Shown here piece by piece: positions 53,505 through 62,266 of a stretch of 64,000 nt of DNA. The stretch comes from Tellurirhabdus rosea (GTDB taxonomy: Bacteria; Bacteroidota; Bacteroidia; Cytophagales; Spirosomataceae): the NCBI RefSeq assembly GCF_026278345.1, contig NZ_CP111085.1, positions 5,486,501 through 5,550,500 of the forward strand, in the 5' to 3' direction. The translations under genes and the position numbers were made by a program. Position 1 is the stretch's first letter; each line of letters begins with the position of its first letter. The notes below the pieces were generated by a model. That model made no database searches. It worked only from the letters and a program-made list of their open reading frames with translations, and had not been told where the DNA came from.

Positions 53505-53959
53505 ATGGGGCTGTTTGATTTATTTAAGAAGCCAGCAATTGTAAACGATGACTTTTTTGGTGCTTTACGTTTGGTAGACTTTAAAGATGCTTCAAAAGGC
53601 TACTTCGAAGGCAAAGGGCATTTTGCTCCGACTGGCAATGACATTGAATATATCATACAGGCTGACAAAAATGGCCCGACCAACGAACAAAAGCAATTCT
53701 ATCGGGATTTACAGTCCAACTTCAATCAGACATTGACAAAATTAAACCATTGATCGAGGACGAGTTTCGCAACTGGAAAGAAGAGTTTGTAATTGAAGAT
53801 TTCAATAAAGAGTTTGAACTTGTCTGTATTACGATTCCCTGTATTGAGATCAGACCATGGACATGGAACATGGTTTTTACGACCGTTCATGACGAAAGTC
53901 ACCATGTAACAGTAGACTTTATCGACTATAAAGCTAATGGAATATTAATAGATGGATAA
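53505..53959 (+). pseudogene. Small protein of unknown function, frameshifted
   Basis: Frame one from the ATG at 53505 gives MGLFDLFKKPAIVNDDFFG and continues to a stop at 53753 (FNQTLTKLNH). A second frame continues the protein smoothly from about 53726 (SDIDKIKPLIEDEF, then NWKEEFVIEDFNKEFELV and VTVDFIDYKANGILIDG). Removing one base near 53722-53730 joins them into one protein of about 150 residues. The family was not recognised. It is AT-rich, unlike the genes before it. Confidence 0.7.
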
Positions 53960-54151
53960 TACTAAAGGCAGGTACCAAGGTTTTCTCAATGTACAGGTTA
54001 AAGGATATGCGCCAAATAATAGGACACAATTGAACTAAGGCAATAAAGTTAAGTTGACGTAATACTAATGCCGATACGTCGGCAAGCCCTGTTCGTGACC
54101 TGCATTCAAAAGCCAACGTATTACTGTTGATTTTTTCAGAGTTTGACAGAA

Positions 54152-54712
54152 ATGATAAGCGATAAGGAGCTAACCAGGATTAGCAAATTTTTAAGTTTTG
54201 TATTAAGACACCAACCCGCAGCAATTGGGATTCAACTTGATCAAAATGGCTGGGCAGACGTCAATGATCTCATTCAAAAAGCAAACGCCCACGGAATACG
54301 GTTCGACAGAGAAACTTTAAATCACCTCGTTGCAACGAACTCAAAGAAACGATTTGCTTTTAACGATACCTATGAAAGGATTCGAGCCAGCCAGGGGCAT
54401 TCATTTGACATTGAGTTAGGAAATAATAGCCAAAAGCCTCCCCAAATACTATTTCATGGAACAAGCGAAAATTCCGTTCAATCAATACTTGACTCAGGAC
54501 TTAAAAAGCAAAGCAGGCAGTATGTTCATTTGAGTAGGGACTCAGAAACTGCAATCAAGGTTGGGCAACGGCATGGAAAGCCCGTTGTGCTTAGAGTGTT
54601 TGCGGAGGAAATGTACAATGAAAATTTTCAATTCTTCCTTTCAGACAATGGTGTCTGGTTGACGGACAATGTGCCGGCAAAGTATTTGAATCGATATAAC
54701 GAGAGAGATTAA
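54152..54712 (+). CDS. kptA: RNA 2'-phosphotransferase (KptA/Tpt1)
   Basis: Protein of 186 residues. Family motifs are FLSFVLRHQP, NGWADVNDLI, LFHGTSENSVQSILDSG, QYVHLSRD and FFLSDNGVWLTDNVPAKYL. It transfers an internal RNA 2'-phosphate to NAD+. In bacteria without tRNA splicing its role is likely in RNA repair or other 2'-phosphate removal. The ATG at 54152 fits the family; a TTG nine bases upstream is an alternative. AT-rich composition suggests it was acquired. Confidence 0.93.
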   Translation: MISDKELTRISKFLSFVLRHQPAAIGIQLDQNGWADVNDLIQKANAHGIRFDRETLNHLVATNSKKRFAFNDTYERIRASQGHSFDIELGNNSQKPPQILFHGTSENSVQSILDSGLKKQSRQYVHLSRDSETAIKVGQRHGKPVVLRVFAEEMYNENFQFFLSDNGVWLTDNVPAKYLNRYNERD

Positions 54713-55001
54713 CAGCAGGCACATCGGGTTTGCAACATGGTGTTGATAATCAAGTACAAAAAAATGATTATTAATTAACCTTTTTAATAAATTCAAATTG
54801 ATGGAACATAGAATACCACAACATCGCAAAGCCGTTTCACTTCACCGGTAAGCGGAAAGAAAGACCGTAAATTTAAATAACTGCCAATTGATTTGATGTA
54901 AAAAAGAAATCAAATTCAATAATTTTGACACCTGCGATAGCCTTTTGTTGAGGTTTCGCGGTTAATACAATCACGGGATAAACAATAACAACAATAACAA
55001 A
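54713..55001. other. Accessory-gene spacer
   Basis: AT-rich spacer without a gene. Directly after the kptA stop it reads TTAACAGCAGGCACATCGG, then GTTTGCAACATGGTGTTGAT, wording found after cassette-like accessory genes in related bacteria by my recollection. No promoter box was clear. Confidence 0.35.
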
Positions 55002-55370
55002 ATGAAGAGAGTAACAGGAATAGGGGGCGTTTTCTTTAAATGCAAAGACCCAAAAGCAGCAACAGAATGGTACCAGAAACACCTTGGGCTTGACACTAAT
55101 CCTTACGGTGCGACTTTTGAGTGGTATGAAAGTCCAGACAGCACCAAAAAGGCTCAAACGCAATGGACACCTTTTGCACAAGATTCAACGTACTTTGATC
55201 AGGACTTCATGATAAATTATCGAGTAGAAAACCTGGAAGCACTTGTTGACGAACTAAAAAAAGAAGGAGTAACAATAGTGGACAAAATTGAAACTTACGA
55301 CTATGGCAAGTTTATCCACATTCTTGACGGAGAAGGAAACAAAATTCAACTTTGGGAAGCAACTGACTAA
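55002..55370 (+). CDS. VOC-family (glyoxalase/bleomycin-resistance-like) protein
   Basis: Protein of 122 residues with the VOC fold: VTGIGGVFFKCKDPKAATEWYQKHLGLD, and KFIHILDGEGNKIQLWEATD, where His and Glu are metal ligands. It is the small single-module kind. It could be a dioxygenase, isomerase or binding protein; no substrate can be named. The AT-rich composition and the cassette-like setting suggest transfer. Confidence 0.88.
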   Translation: MKRVTGIGGVFFKCKDPKAATEWYQKHLGLDTNPYGATFEWYESPDSTKKAQTQWTPFAQDSTYFDQDFMINYRVENLEALVDELKKEGVTIVDKIETYDYGKFIHILDGEGNKIQLWEATD

Positions 55371-55479
55371 GCTTACAACAAAAAATAAGCAAATTAGACG
55401 GTCGTGAAGAACGTCTAACCGCTAACAATGTGTTGGCAATAATGGACTGATAGTTGTAAACCCAACATTTGTACTTCCA
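55371..55479. other. Accessory-gene spacer with GCTAACAATGTGTTGGC
   Basis: Short gap with AGACGGTCGTGAAGAACGTCTAACC, whose ends AGACG and CGTCT pair, then GCTAACAATGTGTTGGCAAT, partly self-complementary (GCTAAC/GTTGGC). This resembles the folded recombination sites of mobile gene cassettes, but the match is not exact enough to call. Confidence 0.35.
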
Positions 55480-56016
55480 TTGAATACGGTTCAAAAGCTT
55501 ATCCAGGACGTAGCCATCGCCCGGACTTCATACCTCGACAACATATCCGGCCTTACCGAGATTCAGGCGGGCTGGAAGCCTGACCCTGACAGTTGGACTA
55601 TCGTAGAAATCACCGAACATCTTTTCTGGGCAGAACAAGGGGGTATTCTTGGCATGTGGAAAACCCTGCACGCCGTCAGAAATGGGAGTATGGTCCGCAC
55701 GTATGATTCGATTCACAAGGACATGCCCATCGAACAGGTGGTTGATCTGACCTGGCAGCCTAAGGAAAAAGTGCCGGCCGTGGCGGCGCCCCGGCTTGGC
55801 GGCACCTTATCCTTCTGGCGGTCCTCCCTAAGCAGCCTGCAGGAAGTCCTGAGCGCATTCGGCGAAGACCTACAGGACGATGAACGGAGATTGCAGGCAC
55901 ACCCGCACCCAATTTCAGGACCTTTGGATTTTCAGCAACGCATTGAATTCTTACGTTTCCACCTGAACCGGCACAACGGTCAGGTTAGTGATCTGCTTAC
56001 AAAAATGCCTCACTAA
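55480..56016 (+). CDS. DinB-superfamily protein
   Basis: Protein of 178 residues, DinB four-helix type. The His in VEITEHLFWAEQG and the pair in FHLNRHNGQV are probable metal ligands. The start is a TTG (55480) because the first ATG would cut into the first helix. GC content rises again within this gene, so the AT-rich island ends near here. Function unknown. Confidence 0.78.
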   Translation: MNTVQKLIQDVAIARTSYLDNISGLTEIQAGWKPDPDSWTIVEITEHLFWAEQGGILGMWKTLHAVRNGSMVRTYDSIHKDMPIEQVVDLTWQPKEKVPAVAAPRLGGTLSFWRSSLSSLQEVLSAFGEDLQDDERRLQAHPHPISGPLDFQQRIEFLRFHLNRHNGQVSDLLTKMPH

Positions 56017-56166
56017 TGATTGCTTATCCGTAAAGAAATCAAAGACCTGTCGAATTAACTTCGCCAAGTGGCCCGTTTTCAGCGTGGCCGGTGCGGACAC
56101 CGGCCACGGGCACATAATCCAATCGCCAATCCCGCGCACCTGCGGTTGGAACCGGGACGACCGGCC

Positions 56167-56817
56167 CTATTTTCCGGCCATCTCCCCGCATTTTTTCTGC
56201 ACTCGCAGGGCATCTTCCTTGCCCCAGTGCGGCAGAGTTCCGCCTTGCGGGGCTTTTTCAAACAGGGCCAGCGACTGACCAATCAACTGGCAGCCGCCCG
56301 CCTTGTCGCCACCGAAGCCTTCCGGTGAGCTGAGCTTGACCTGCCCCAGAATCAGCGGCACGCGCGGGTTATCGGCGTTCGCTTTCCGGGCATCCTGCAA
56401 CAGCTGCATCGCCTGGCCGACGTACTGAGGTCCCCGGCTCATGAAATCGACGTTGATCCGGGCCAGCGCGTTCAGGGATTTCAAAACGAGCACTTCCGAC
56501 TTGTCGCCCCCCACCGAATCGGCCTTCGCCGCAAAAACATCCGACTTTTCCGCCCAGAAATCGATCTTCGTCTTGTCGTCCCGATTGGCCATTCGCATGG
56601 CGCACATGCCCGCATAATAGTACGGCAACCACTGGTTCTTTTCCGCATTGGCGATCCGTTCGAACTGGTTCATGGAGGTCTGAATGGCGGCGGCGGAGCG
56701 GGCGGTATCAAACTGGGCCACGGCCTTTTCCATCGCCTTCTGGTACTTATCCGACTGACCGAAAGCGAAACTGACTGTAAAAATGAGGGCAAAAACGAAG
56801 GCTGAGATGGTTTTCAT
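56167..56817 (-). CDS. Periplasmic TPR-like protein, partner of the TonB receptor
   Basis: Protein of 216 residues with signal peptide (MKTISAFVFALIFTVSFAFG). The remainder is alpha-helical and built of TPR-like pairs (AAAIQTSMNQFERIANAEKNQWLPYYYAGMCAMR, ALARINVDFMSRGPQYVGQAM). It probably scaffolds another protein. It lies 85 bases downstream of the TonB receptor on the same strand and is likely co-transcribed. The ATG at 56815-56817 is used because sequence upstream in frame is a shadow. Confidence 0.78.
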   Translation of the reverse strand: MKTISAFVFALIFTVSFAFGQSDKYQKAMEKAVAQFDTARSAAAIQTSMNQFERIANAEKNQWLPYYYAGMCAMRMANRDDKTKIDFWAEKSDVFAAKADSVGGDKSEVLVLKSLNALARINVDFMSRGPQYVGQAMQLLQDARKANADNPRVPLILGQVKLSSPEGFGGDKAGGCQLIGQSLALFEKAPQGGTLPHWGKEDALRVQKKCGEMAGK

Positions 56818-56902
56818 GATTTTGAACTGGTTATTATGGTTTGAATGGTTAATAATGGTTGAAATGGCAAAAGCAACGGAAAACAGAAAACAGAAAACCG
56901 GT

Positions 56903-59083
56903 TTACTGGGCGTTGATGATTTCCTGCCGCCGGTCGATGCCCAGGCTGGTGATGAAACCGAGGAAAATGAACGGGTTGCTGGTGGGCACAATGGCCTCGC
57001 GGCGGGCCGGGTTCGTCGCTGAGTACTGGTACCCGAACACCTGCCGGTTGCCCAGGACATTGCTGACGGTCAGCACTACCACCGAATACGTATTCTTGAT
57101 TTTCGGCAGATAGGCCAGATTCAGGCCGAGGTTGTGGTAATCCATCGTCCGGTCGGTCATGAATTCAGCGACGGGCCGGTTCGGATTGGCAAACGGGCGA
57201 CCCGAAGCATAGGTGTAAGTCAATCCCGCGTTGATTTTTAAGCCCGGAAAAAACCGCTTCACGACCAGCGAACCCGTATGCCGCGCCGCGAAATGGGGCC
57301 GGGCCAGCGTCGGGTAATCCAGAAACTGCCGTTTGGTGTCGAGCAGCGAGTAGGAAACCCAGTAATCCACGCCCCGCAGCGACTTCCGGTCACGCCAGAA
57401 CACTTCGAAACCCCGGGCGTAGCCGTGTCCGCCGTTATCCGTCCGGTCCAGCGTCCGTACCAGACCTGAATAATTTTTGTAGAACACTTCCGTCCGGAAC
57501 GTCCGGTCGCCCGTCAGGCGCTGGTAGCTAACGATGTAGTGGTTGGCGGCCGTGTAGCTCAGGTTCTGATTCTGCAACAGGAACTGGCGGTCCGGCTTCT
57601 GGAAAAAGCGTCCGTACGACAGCGACAGCAGGCCCCGTTCGTCGGTCGTATACCCCACCGAAAGCCGGGGAGCCACATTGGCCCGGTCGAGCAGGGACGA
57701 ATACTCGGCCCGCAGCCCCGCCCGCACCGACAGCCGGTCGGTCAGGTACGATTCGGTTTCGACAAACGGCGCGGCGTAATGGTCCGTAAAACCGGTATTG
57801 TTGCGCCGCTCAGTAACGTACTGGTATTCGCCGCCGATAAAAAGCCGCGTCCGGTGCAGCACCAGTTTGGAGAAAACCGCCCGCCCCTGCCCCAGCGTCG
57901 ATTCGTCCGTAGTAGCCAGGCTGGAATCGGGCCGAACCCCGTTTTCGAACCGCAGTCCAACCCGTGTCTGGTCCCGGTTATAGCCGTACGACGCGCCGGC
58001 CTGCAGCTTCCAGCCATTTTTCAGCGGCTGCCGGTAGGTCAGGTTGCTGTAGAGATTCTGGTTGGTCAGGCCAATCCGGTTGGTTACGCCGGCATAGTCC
58101 AGGTTATCCCGGTCGAGGCCCATGCGGCTGTATCCGCCGTTGACGAACGCTTTCAGGACGCCGCCGGATTGGGTTTTACGGCGGAGAAAGACATTACCGT
58201 CCCAGAACTGCGGATTGCGGGTAAAGCGAACGACACCGGGGTCGATAGCCCGATACAGGTTCAGATTGGTATGCTGAAGCCCGCCGCCGAAAACGGTGTT
58301 CCGGTCGCGGCTGAGCTGCTGCACCGTGCCGCTGGCCAGCACCGGCGAAATCATGAATTCGGCACTGCTTTTGGTCGGCACATCCTCCGTCTCCAGCATC
58401 ACCGCGGCCGAAAGCGCCTGCCCATACTGCGCCGAATAACCGCCCGTCGTGAAGAACGTGCCTTTGAACATGCCCGGCACAAAACGGCTGCGGGTGGAAA
58501 GGTTGGTCGGGCCGCTCTGGTTGAAATTGGCCACCTGCAGGCCGTCGATAAACACCTTTGTTTCGGTTCCGGTCCCGCCCCGGACAAACAGGTCCCCGCT
58601 CTCGCCCACCGCCTGCGCACCCGGCAGGGCTTTGAGGGCCGAATTGACGTTTCCGTCCGTGGCCGTGGTCAGAATGTCCTGCGGCGACAGGGTGGTAAAT
58701 TTATTCTTATCGTTGAGGTCGAAGAGCCGCGGGCGGACCACCACGTCGTTCAACGAAAACGCTTTGGTCGTAAAGACGACGTTCAGGCGCAGCGGCTTGC
58801 CGGCTTCCAGCGTGACGTTCTGCACCACATCCACAAACCCGCCGACTTTGGCCGACAGCGTGAAGGGGCCGGTCTCTTCGGTTTCAAAATGAAACTCCCC
58901 TTTCTCGTTGGTCGTGGCTCCGTCGTAGGTGCCATCGAGTGTGATGCTGACGCCCGGGAGCGGCCGGATGCCGTTGTAGGTCGCCTTCCCCGAAACCGTA
59001 ATCCGGGTCTGGGCGAAGAGTTCATAAGGCCGGATCAGCAGAGCGGCCAGAACGACGAGGAGGGTAATTGTAAGGCGAATCAT
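56903..59083 (-). CDS. TonB-dependent receptor with carboxypeptidase-regulatory N-terminal domain
   Basis: Protein of 726 residues. After the signal peptide (about 1-25) a carboxypeptidase-D regulatory domain (ITVSGKATYNGIRPLPGVSITLDGTYDG) covers residues about 27-115. A plug (LNDVVVRPRLFDLND ... DLFVRGGTGTETKVFIDGLQV) and a barrel follow. This is the layout of Bacteroidota TonB receptors, here without a SusD partner. Transport substrate is unknown. The LytTR regulator upstream and the TPR gene downstream lie on the same strand, and regulation by LytTR is inferred. Confidence 0.92.
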   Translation of the reverse strand: MIRLTITLLVVLAALLIRPYELFAQTRITVSGKATYNGIRPLPGVSITLDGTYDGATTNEKGEFHFETEETGPFTLSAKVGGFVDVVQNVTLEAGKPLRLNVVFTTKAFSLNDVVVRPRLFDLNDKNKFTTLSPQDILTTATDGNVNSALKALPGAQAVGESGDLFVRGGTGTETKVFIDGLQVANFNQSGPTNLSTRSRFVPGMFKGTFFTTGGYSAQYGQALSAAVMLETEDVPTKSSAEFMISPVLASGTVQQLSRDRNTVFGGGLQHTNLNLYRAIDPGVVRFTRNPQFWDGNVFLRRKTQSGGVLKAFVNGGYSRMGLDRDNLDYAGVTNRIGLTNQNLYSNLTYRQPLKNGWKLQAGASYGYNRDQTRVGLRFENGVRPDSSLATTDESTLGQGRAVFSKLVLHRTRLFIGGEYQYVTERRNNTGFTDHYAAPFVETESYLTDRLSVRAGLRAEYSSLLDRANVAPRLSVGYTTDERGLLSLSYGRFFQKPDRQFLLQNQNLSYTAANHYIVSYQRLTGDRTFRTEVFYKNYSGLVRTLDRTDNGGHGYARGFEVFWRDRKSLRGVDYWVSYSLLDTKRQFLDYPTLARPHFAARHTGSLVVKRFFPGLKINAGLTYTYASGRPFANPNRPVAEFMTDRTMDYHNLGLNLAYLPKIKNTYSVVVLTVSNVLGNRQVFGYQYSATNPARREAIVPTSNPFIFLGFITSLGIDRRQEIINAQ

Positions 59084-59230
59084 AAAAGTCAACGAGTGCG
59101 GTTGGTGAATCGTTGACCCAAAATTGGGGAGCCGGGAAGCCTCCCGCAAGAGCGTGGGACGCTTGACAAACGGGAAGGGACAAATGTACGTTTTTTGGGA
59201 CGAAACGCACATTTTGGGACGAATGGGAAG

Positions 59231-60100
59231 CTACGAAAGTGCCTGCATCCGCTCGTCAAACGCCTCCAGGTACGAACGGGAGACCGGAATCTGCCGCTGC
59301 GAGCCGCTCAGGGTAAGCTGGTAACCGCGGGCGTTTCCCTCCGTTTTCTCGACCGCTTTCAGGTTGATGATAAACGCCCGGTGGCAGCGCAGAAACTGCG
59401 GCTGGTTGGCCAGTGCCTCCTCGATTTCTTTGAGGGTGCTGCGGAGCGTGGCCGTTTGGGGAAACATGAAATTCAGGTAGTGGACCTCCACATAATTCCC
59501 GGTGGATTCGACGTACAACAGTTGATTCGGGAGCAGGCTCAGTCGCTCTTTACCGTTAGTGGAAACCAGTTCCAGGACCTCGGGCATCTCGTCGGCCACT
59601 TCCGGAACCGGGTGGTGAAGCCGGTCGATCTGCTCGTTGGCCGTCCGGGCGTGTTCGATGTTCCGTTTCAGGCGCCGCCGTTCCATGAGCAGTACACCGA
59701 GGGTAATCGGAAAAAAGCCAATCACCGTTACGTACACGTACATGGCCCAGAATGGCGGGCGACTCTGGTTTAGGGCCCACAACAGCGTCTGGTTGACCGC
59801 CGAAATGCACAAAAGCACAAACAGCGTGTGCAGAATCTGCCGCCACACGGTCCAACTTTCTTCATTGTAAATACGGGGCAGTAGAGCCGGAATCAGGCAG
59901 TTGGCCAGAACCGTGGCCGCAAAACAGCCCAATCCAAAGAGGCCCGCACTGAGCACCCGGCTCGCGTCCGGCGGACCACCGAGAAAAAACAGGAGCAACG
60001 CCACGTAAAACCCCGCCTGCAGCGCCAGCCGAAACTGATAACGGAAACTGAAGTCTTCGGCTAACGGGCGGTTAAAAAACTGGCTGATTTTGGTAAGCAT
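59231..60100 (-). CDS. Membrane-bound LytTR-domain regulator
   Basis: Protein of 289 residues. Four membrane helices fill residues about 22-150 (FYVALLLFFLGG; FATVLAN; LFVLLCISAVNQ; YVYVTVIGFFPI). A LytTR DNA-binding domain occupies the last 100 (LSLLPNQLLYVESTGNYVEVHYL, RCHRAFIINLKAVEK, IPVSRSYLEAF). There is no receiver domain, so it senses through its membrane part rather than by phosphorylation. It lies just upstream of the TonB receptor gene on the same strand, its most likely target. Confidence 0.9.
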   Translation of the reverse strand: MLTKISQFFNRPLAEDFSFRYQFRLALQAGFYVALLLFFLGGPPDASRVLSAGLFGLGCFAATVLANCLIPALLPRIYNEESWTVWRQILHTLFVLLCISAVNQTLLWALNQSRPPFWAMYVYVTVIGFFPITLGVLLMERRRLKRNIEHARTANEQIDRLHHPVPEVADEMPEVLELVSTNGKERLSLLPNQLLYVESTGNYVEVHYLNFMFPQTATLRSTLKEIEEALANQPQFLRCHRAFIINLKAVEKTEGNARGYQLTLSGSQRQIPVSRSYLEAFDERMQALS

Positions 60101-60161
60101 GAGTCGGAAAAACCCGTTGTACGGGCGGCGCAATATACGCTGAAAGCGGCGTTTGCCCAAT

Positions 60162-61307
60162 TCAGAACGCGTCCATCACCCGAAAATAGACCGCCAGGTT
60201 GCGATCCGAAGACGTAGCGAGGTCCACCCGCGCATACAGGTTTTTCTTCCGGTTGAGGAGCAGCCGCAGACCGGCCCCGCCCGTAACCTGGGCTTTCGCA
60301 TCAGCCAATCCGGCCAGGGTCGGCGCCACGCCCCCCACCGCCCCGAAGACGGCCCCACCGAGAAAGCGGTTGAACGCCCGGCGGTATTCTGCCTGCGCAG
60401 CCACCATCTGCCGGTCCCGGTACCGGCCAGAAATCATGCCGCGCATGATGAAAGGCCCACCCAGCCGGGGCAGTTCGCGCAGGGGCACCGCGCCCTCGTT
60501 CAGATGCGCCACGGCCTGAAAACCCAGCAGGTTGCGACCCCGCCAGGGGAAGTATTTCCGGACATCCAGCTGGTGTTCGGTGTAGCGGTGGCCGCTGCCC
60601 AGTTCGTCGGTATAGAAATGCACGGCGTACTCGCCATACCAGCCCTGCGTCGGACTGAAGGCATTGTTCCGGTAGTCGAAAACGATGTTCGGACCCAGCC
60701 CGGAAACGCGGCTTTGCGTCAGGCCCGGCGTATCACCGGTGCCTGACTGGAGGGTCGGCAGTATGTCGGACCCGGCGGGAAAGCGAATGTTCCGCGTATC
60801 GCTGTAGTTGTAGTTCACGCCGAGAAAGGTGCGGCCATACAGTTTACGAAGCACCTTCGTTTGCAGGTAGATCCGGTTGTAGAGCACATTGTCGTACGCC
60901 TTTTTATCGACCGTCTCCTGCCCTACGCCCCAGACGTATTCCGAAAAATCGAGATAGCCGCCGCGTCCGCGCAGGAAGTACCGTTCGTCGCGGGTGTAGA
61001 TTTGCCAAAAAGGCTCCAGAATCAGTTGGCGGCGGGTGCTGTACAGGGCCTGCACCCAGGCGTAGGAGTCGCGGGTGGGCCGGGTCGAATCGCTGCTGCC
61101 CGTATTGAAGAAATAATCGATCGCCAGCCCGCCCTTCAGACCCGTTTCGGGGCTCGACTGAATCACCGGAATGGGAATAAACTTAACGTCCCGTTTCAGG
61201 AGCGAGTCCGGGTGAAAACGGTGCCACCACTTCCGGGCGGGCGCATCCTGTGCCCAGACATCGACGGATAGGAAAAGAAGCAGAAAAAGAGAGGCCGCGG
61301 GTTTCAT
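60162..61307 (-). CDS. Omp85/BamA-like outer-membrane protein without POTRA domains
   Basis: Protein of 381 residues with a signal peptide (about 1-20). It is a single barrel of the surface-antigen type: FIPIPVIQSSPETGLKGG at the start, GPNIVFDYRNNAFSPTQG, and PFIMRGMISGRYRDRQMV with the RG motif of the Omp85 loop. No POTRA repeat is present before the barrel, so it is not BamA itself but a relative such as a patatin-less or TamA-like barrel. It ends in a Phe. It is 61 bases upstream of the LytTR gene. Confidence 0.85.
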   Translation of the reverse strand: MKPAASLFLLLFLSVDVWAQDAPARKWWHRFHPDSLLKRDVKFIPIPVIQSSPETGLKGGLAIDYFFNTGSSDSTRPTRDSYAWVQALYSTRRQLILEPFWQIYTRDERYFLRGRGGYLDFSEYVWGVGQETVDKKAYDNVLYNRIYLQTKVLRKLYGRTFLGVNYNYSDTRNIRFPAGSDILPTLQSGTGDTPGLTQSRVSGLGPNIVFDYRNNAFSPTQGWYGEYAVHFYTDELGSGHRYTEHQLDVRKYFPWRGRNLLGFQAVAHLNEGAVPLRELPRLGGPFIMRGMISGRYRDRQMVAAQAEYRRAFNRFLGGAVFGAVGGVAPTLAGLADAKAQVTGGAGLRLLLNRKKNLYARVDLATSSDRNLAVYFRVMDAF

Positions 61308-61606
61308 TAAAACCATAACCAGCGAAGGCAAACTTTGGTTAAACCATTTTTGCCTTTCGTGGGGCAACGACTTTCGGCTTTCCGGGTCGAGCCTTGTAGA
61401 AAGCCATACCAGGGCTTCTCATCGACCAAACCTCAAACCCTTCGGTCGCTTGTGCCTCCCAACTGCCTTTTCTTTAATTACCTTTACTTAGCATGGCTCA
61501 TTTTATAGGGGACAGGACAGGCCAAAACCGCCATGTTAATTCTTTTGGAGCAGACTGTGGAGCGGCGATGTGCCAAAAAGCCTATACACTTTAGCGTCCG
61601 AAATAC
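61308..61606. other. Gap without a gene
   Basis: The part near 61308-61380 is the leader of the Omp85 gene. Composition turns AT-rich past 61450. No coding frame, fold or repeat was supported. Confidence 0.4.
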
Positions 61607-62266
61607 TTATTCAAATAGGACATCAGGTAGAGACACTTTATTTCTTTTACCCATATCATTAAGTATTTTGTTTATCTCTACGTAGTCTTTACGACTCTTC
61701 ATTAATGCCCACTTTGACTTTAAAACTTCCTCCTCGTAGTCTGAAATATATGGCGCAATAGCGTTTAAACTACGATTAAATGATGAATTCACTTGTAAAT
61801 CGACGTAAGCTGAAAACACGCTAGCTATAAGAGTTATAACACCAATAAACGTAGTAATATAAAAACTCCAATCATAAAACTTTAATCTTCTGTCTAACTG
61901 TGCAATTTGCGTTTCTAAATCTTTAATACTTTCTTTCGATATACGTCGAAGTTCTTCACTATCCTTTATTTCACGTTCTTTTCGACGCTCATTCCTAAGT
62001 TTATCTGCGCGCTTTCTCCTTCGAACAGAACTCGCGAAAGAATCAAAGAGAATCGCAAAACCGACAATATGTATCATAAAGTAAACTAGAAAATCAATCC
62101 AATTCCTCTGGCCCAGCGAAGCATTAGAATAAGCGCCATCTAGATAATCAGCAAAAAAATTTTTTAGGATCTCAAATATAAAATTTGAGATAGGATTTAT
62201 AAAGGCAAAAACTATAAACGATGTAATTAAACTCACAATCACATCTTTACGAATACTTTGCAACAT
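61607..62266 (-). CDS. Orphan membrane protein with coiled coil
   Basis: Protein of 219 residues, AT-rich codon use. Membrane helices lie about 10-30 (VIVSLITSFIVFAFINPIS), 57-75 and 133-155 (FYITTFIGVITLIASVFSAY). Between the second and third is a strongly charged coiled coil (about 80-130, RRRKRADKLRNERRKEREIKDSEELRR). The family was not recognised. It stands alone between two gene-poor AT-rich gaps, so it may belong to a remnant of mobile DNA. The composition is unlike neighbours. Confidence 0.65.
   Translation of the reverse strand: MLQSIRKDVIVSLITSFIVFAFINPISNFIFEILKNFFADYLDGAYSNASLGQRNWIDFLVYFMIHIVGFAILFDSFASSVRRRKRADKLRNERRKEREIKDSEELRRISKESIKDLETQIAQLDRRLKFYDWSFYITTFIGVITLIASVFSAYVDLQVNSSFNRSLNAIAPYISDYEEEVLKSKWALMKSRKDYVEINKILNDMGKRNKVSLPDVLFE

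Noticed and set aside
57539-59116. A 525-codon plus-strand frame
   Set aside because: It is antisense to the TonB receptor and shows no signal peptide or domain.
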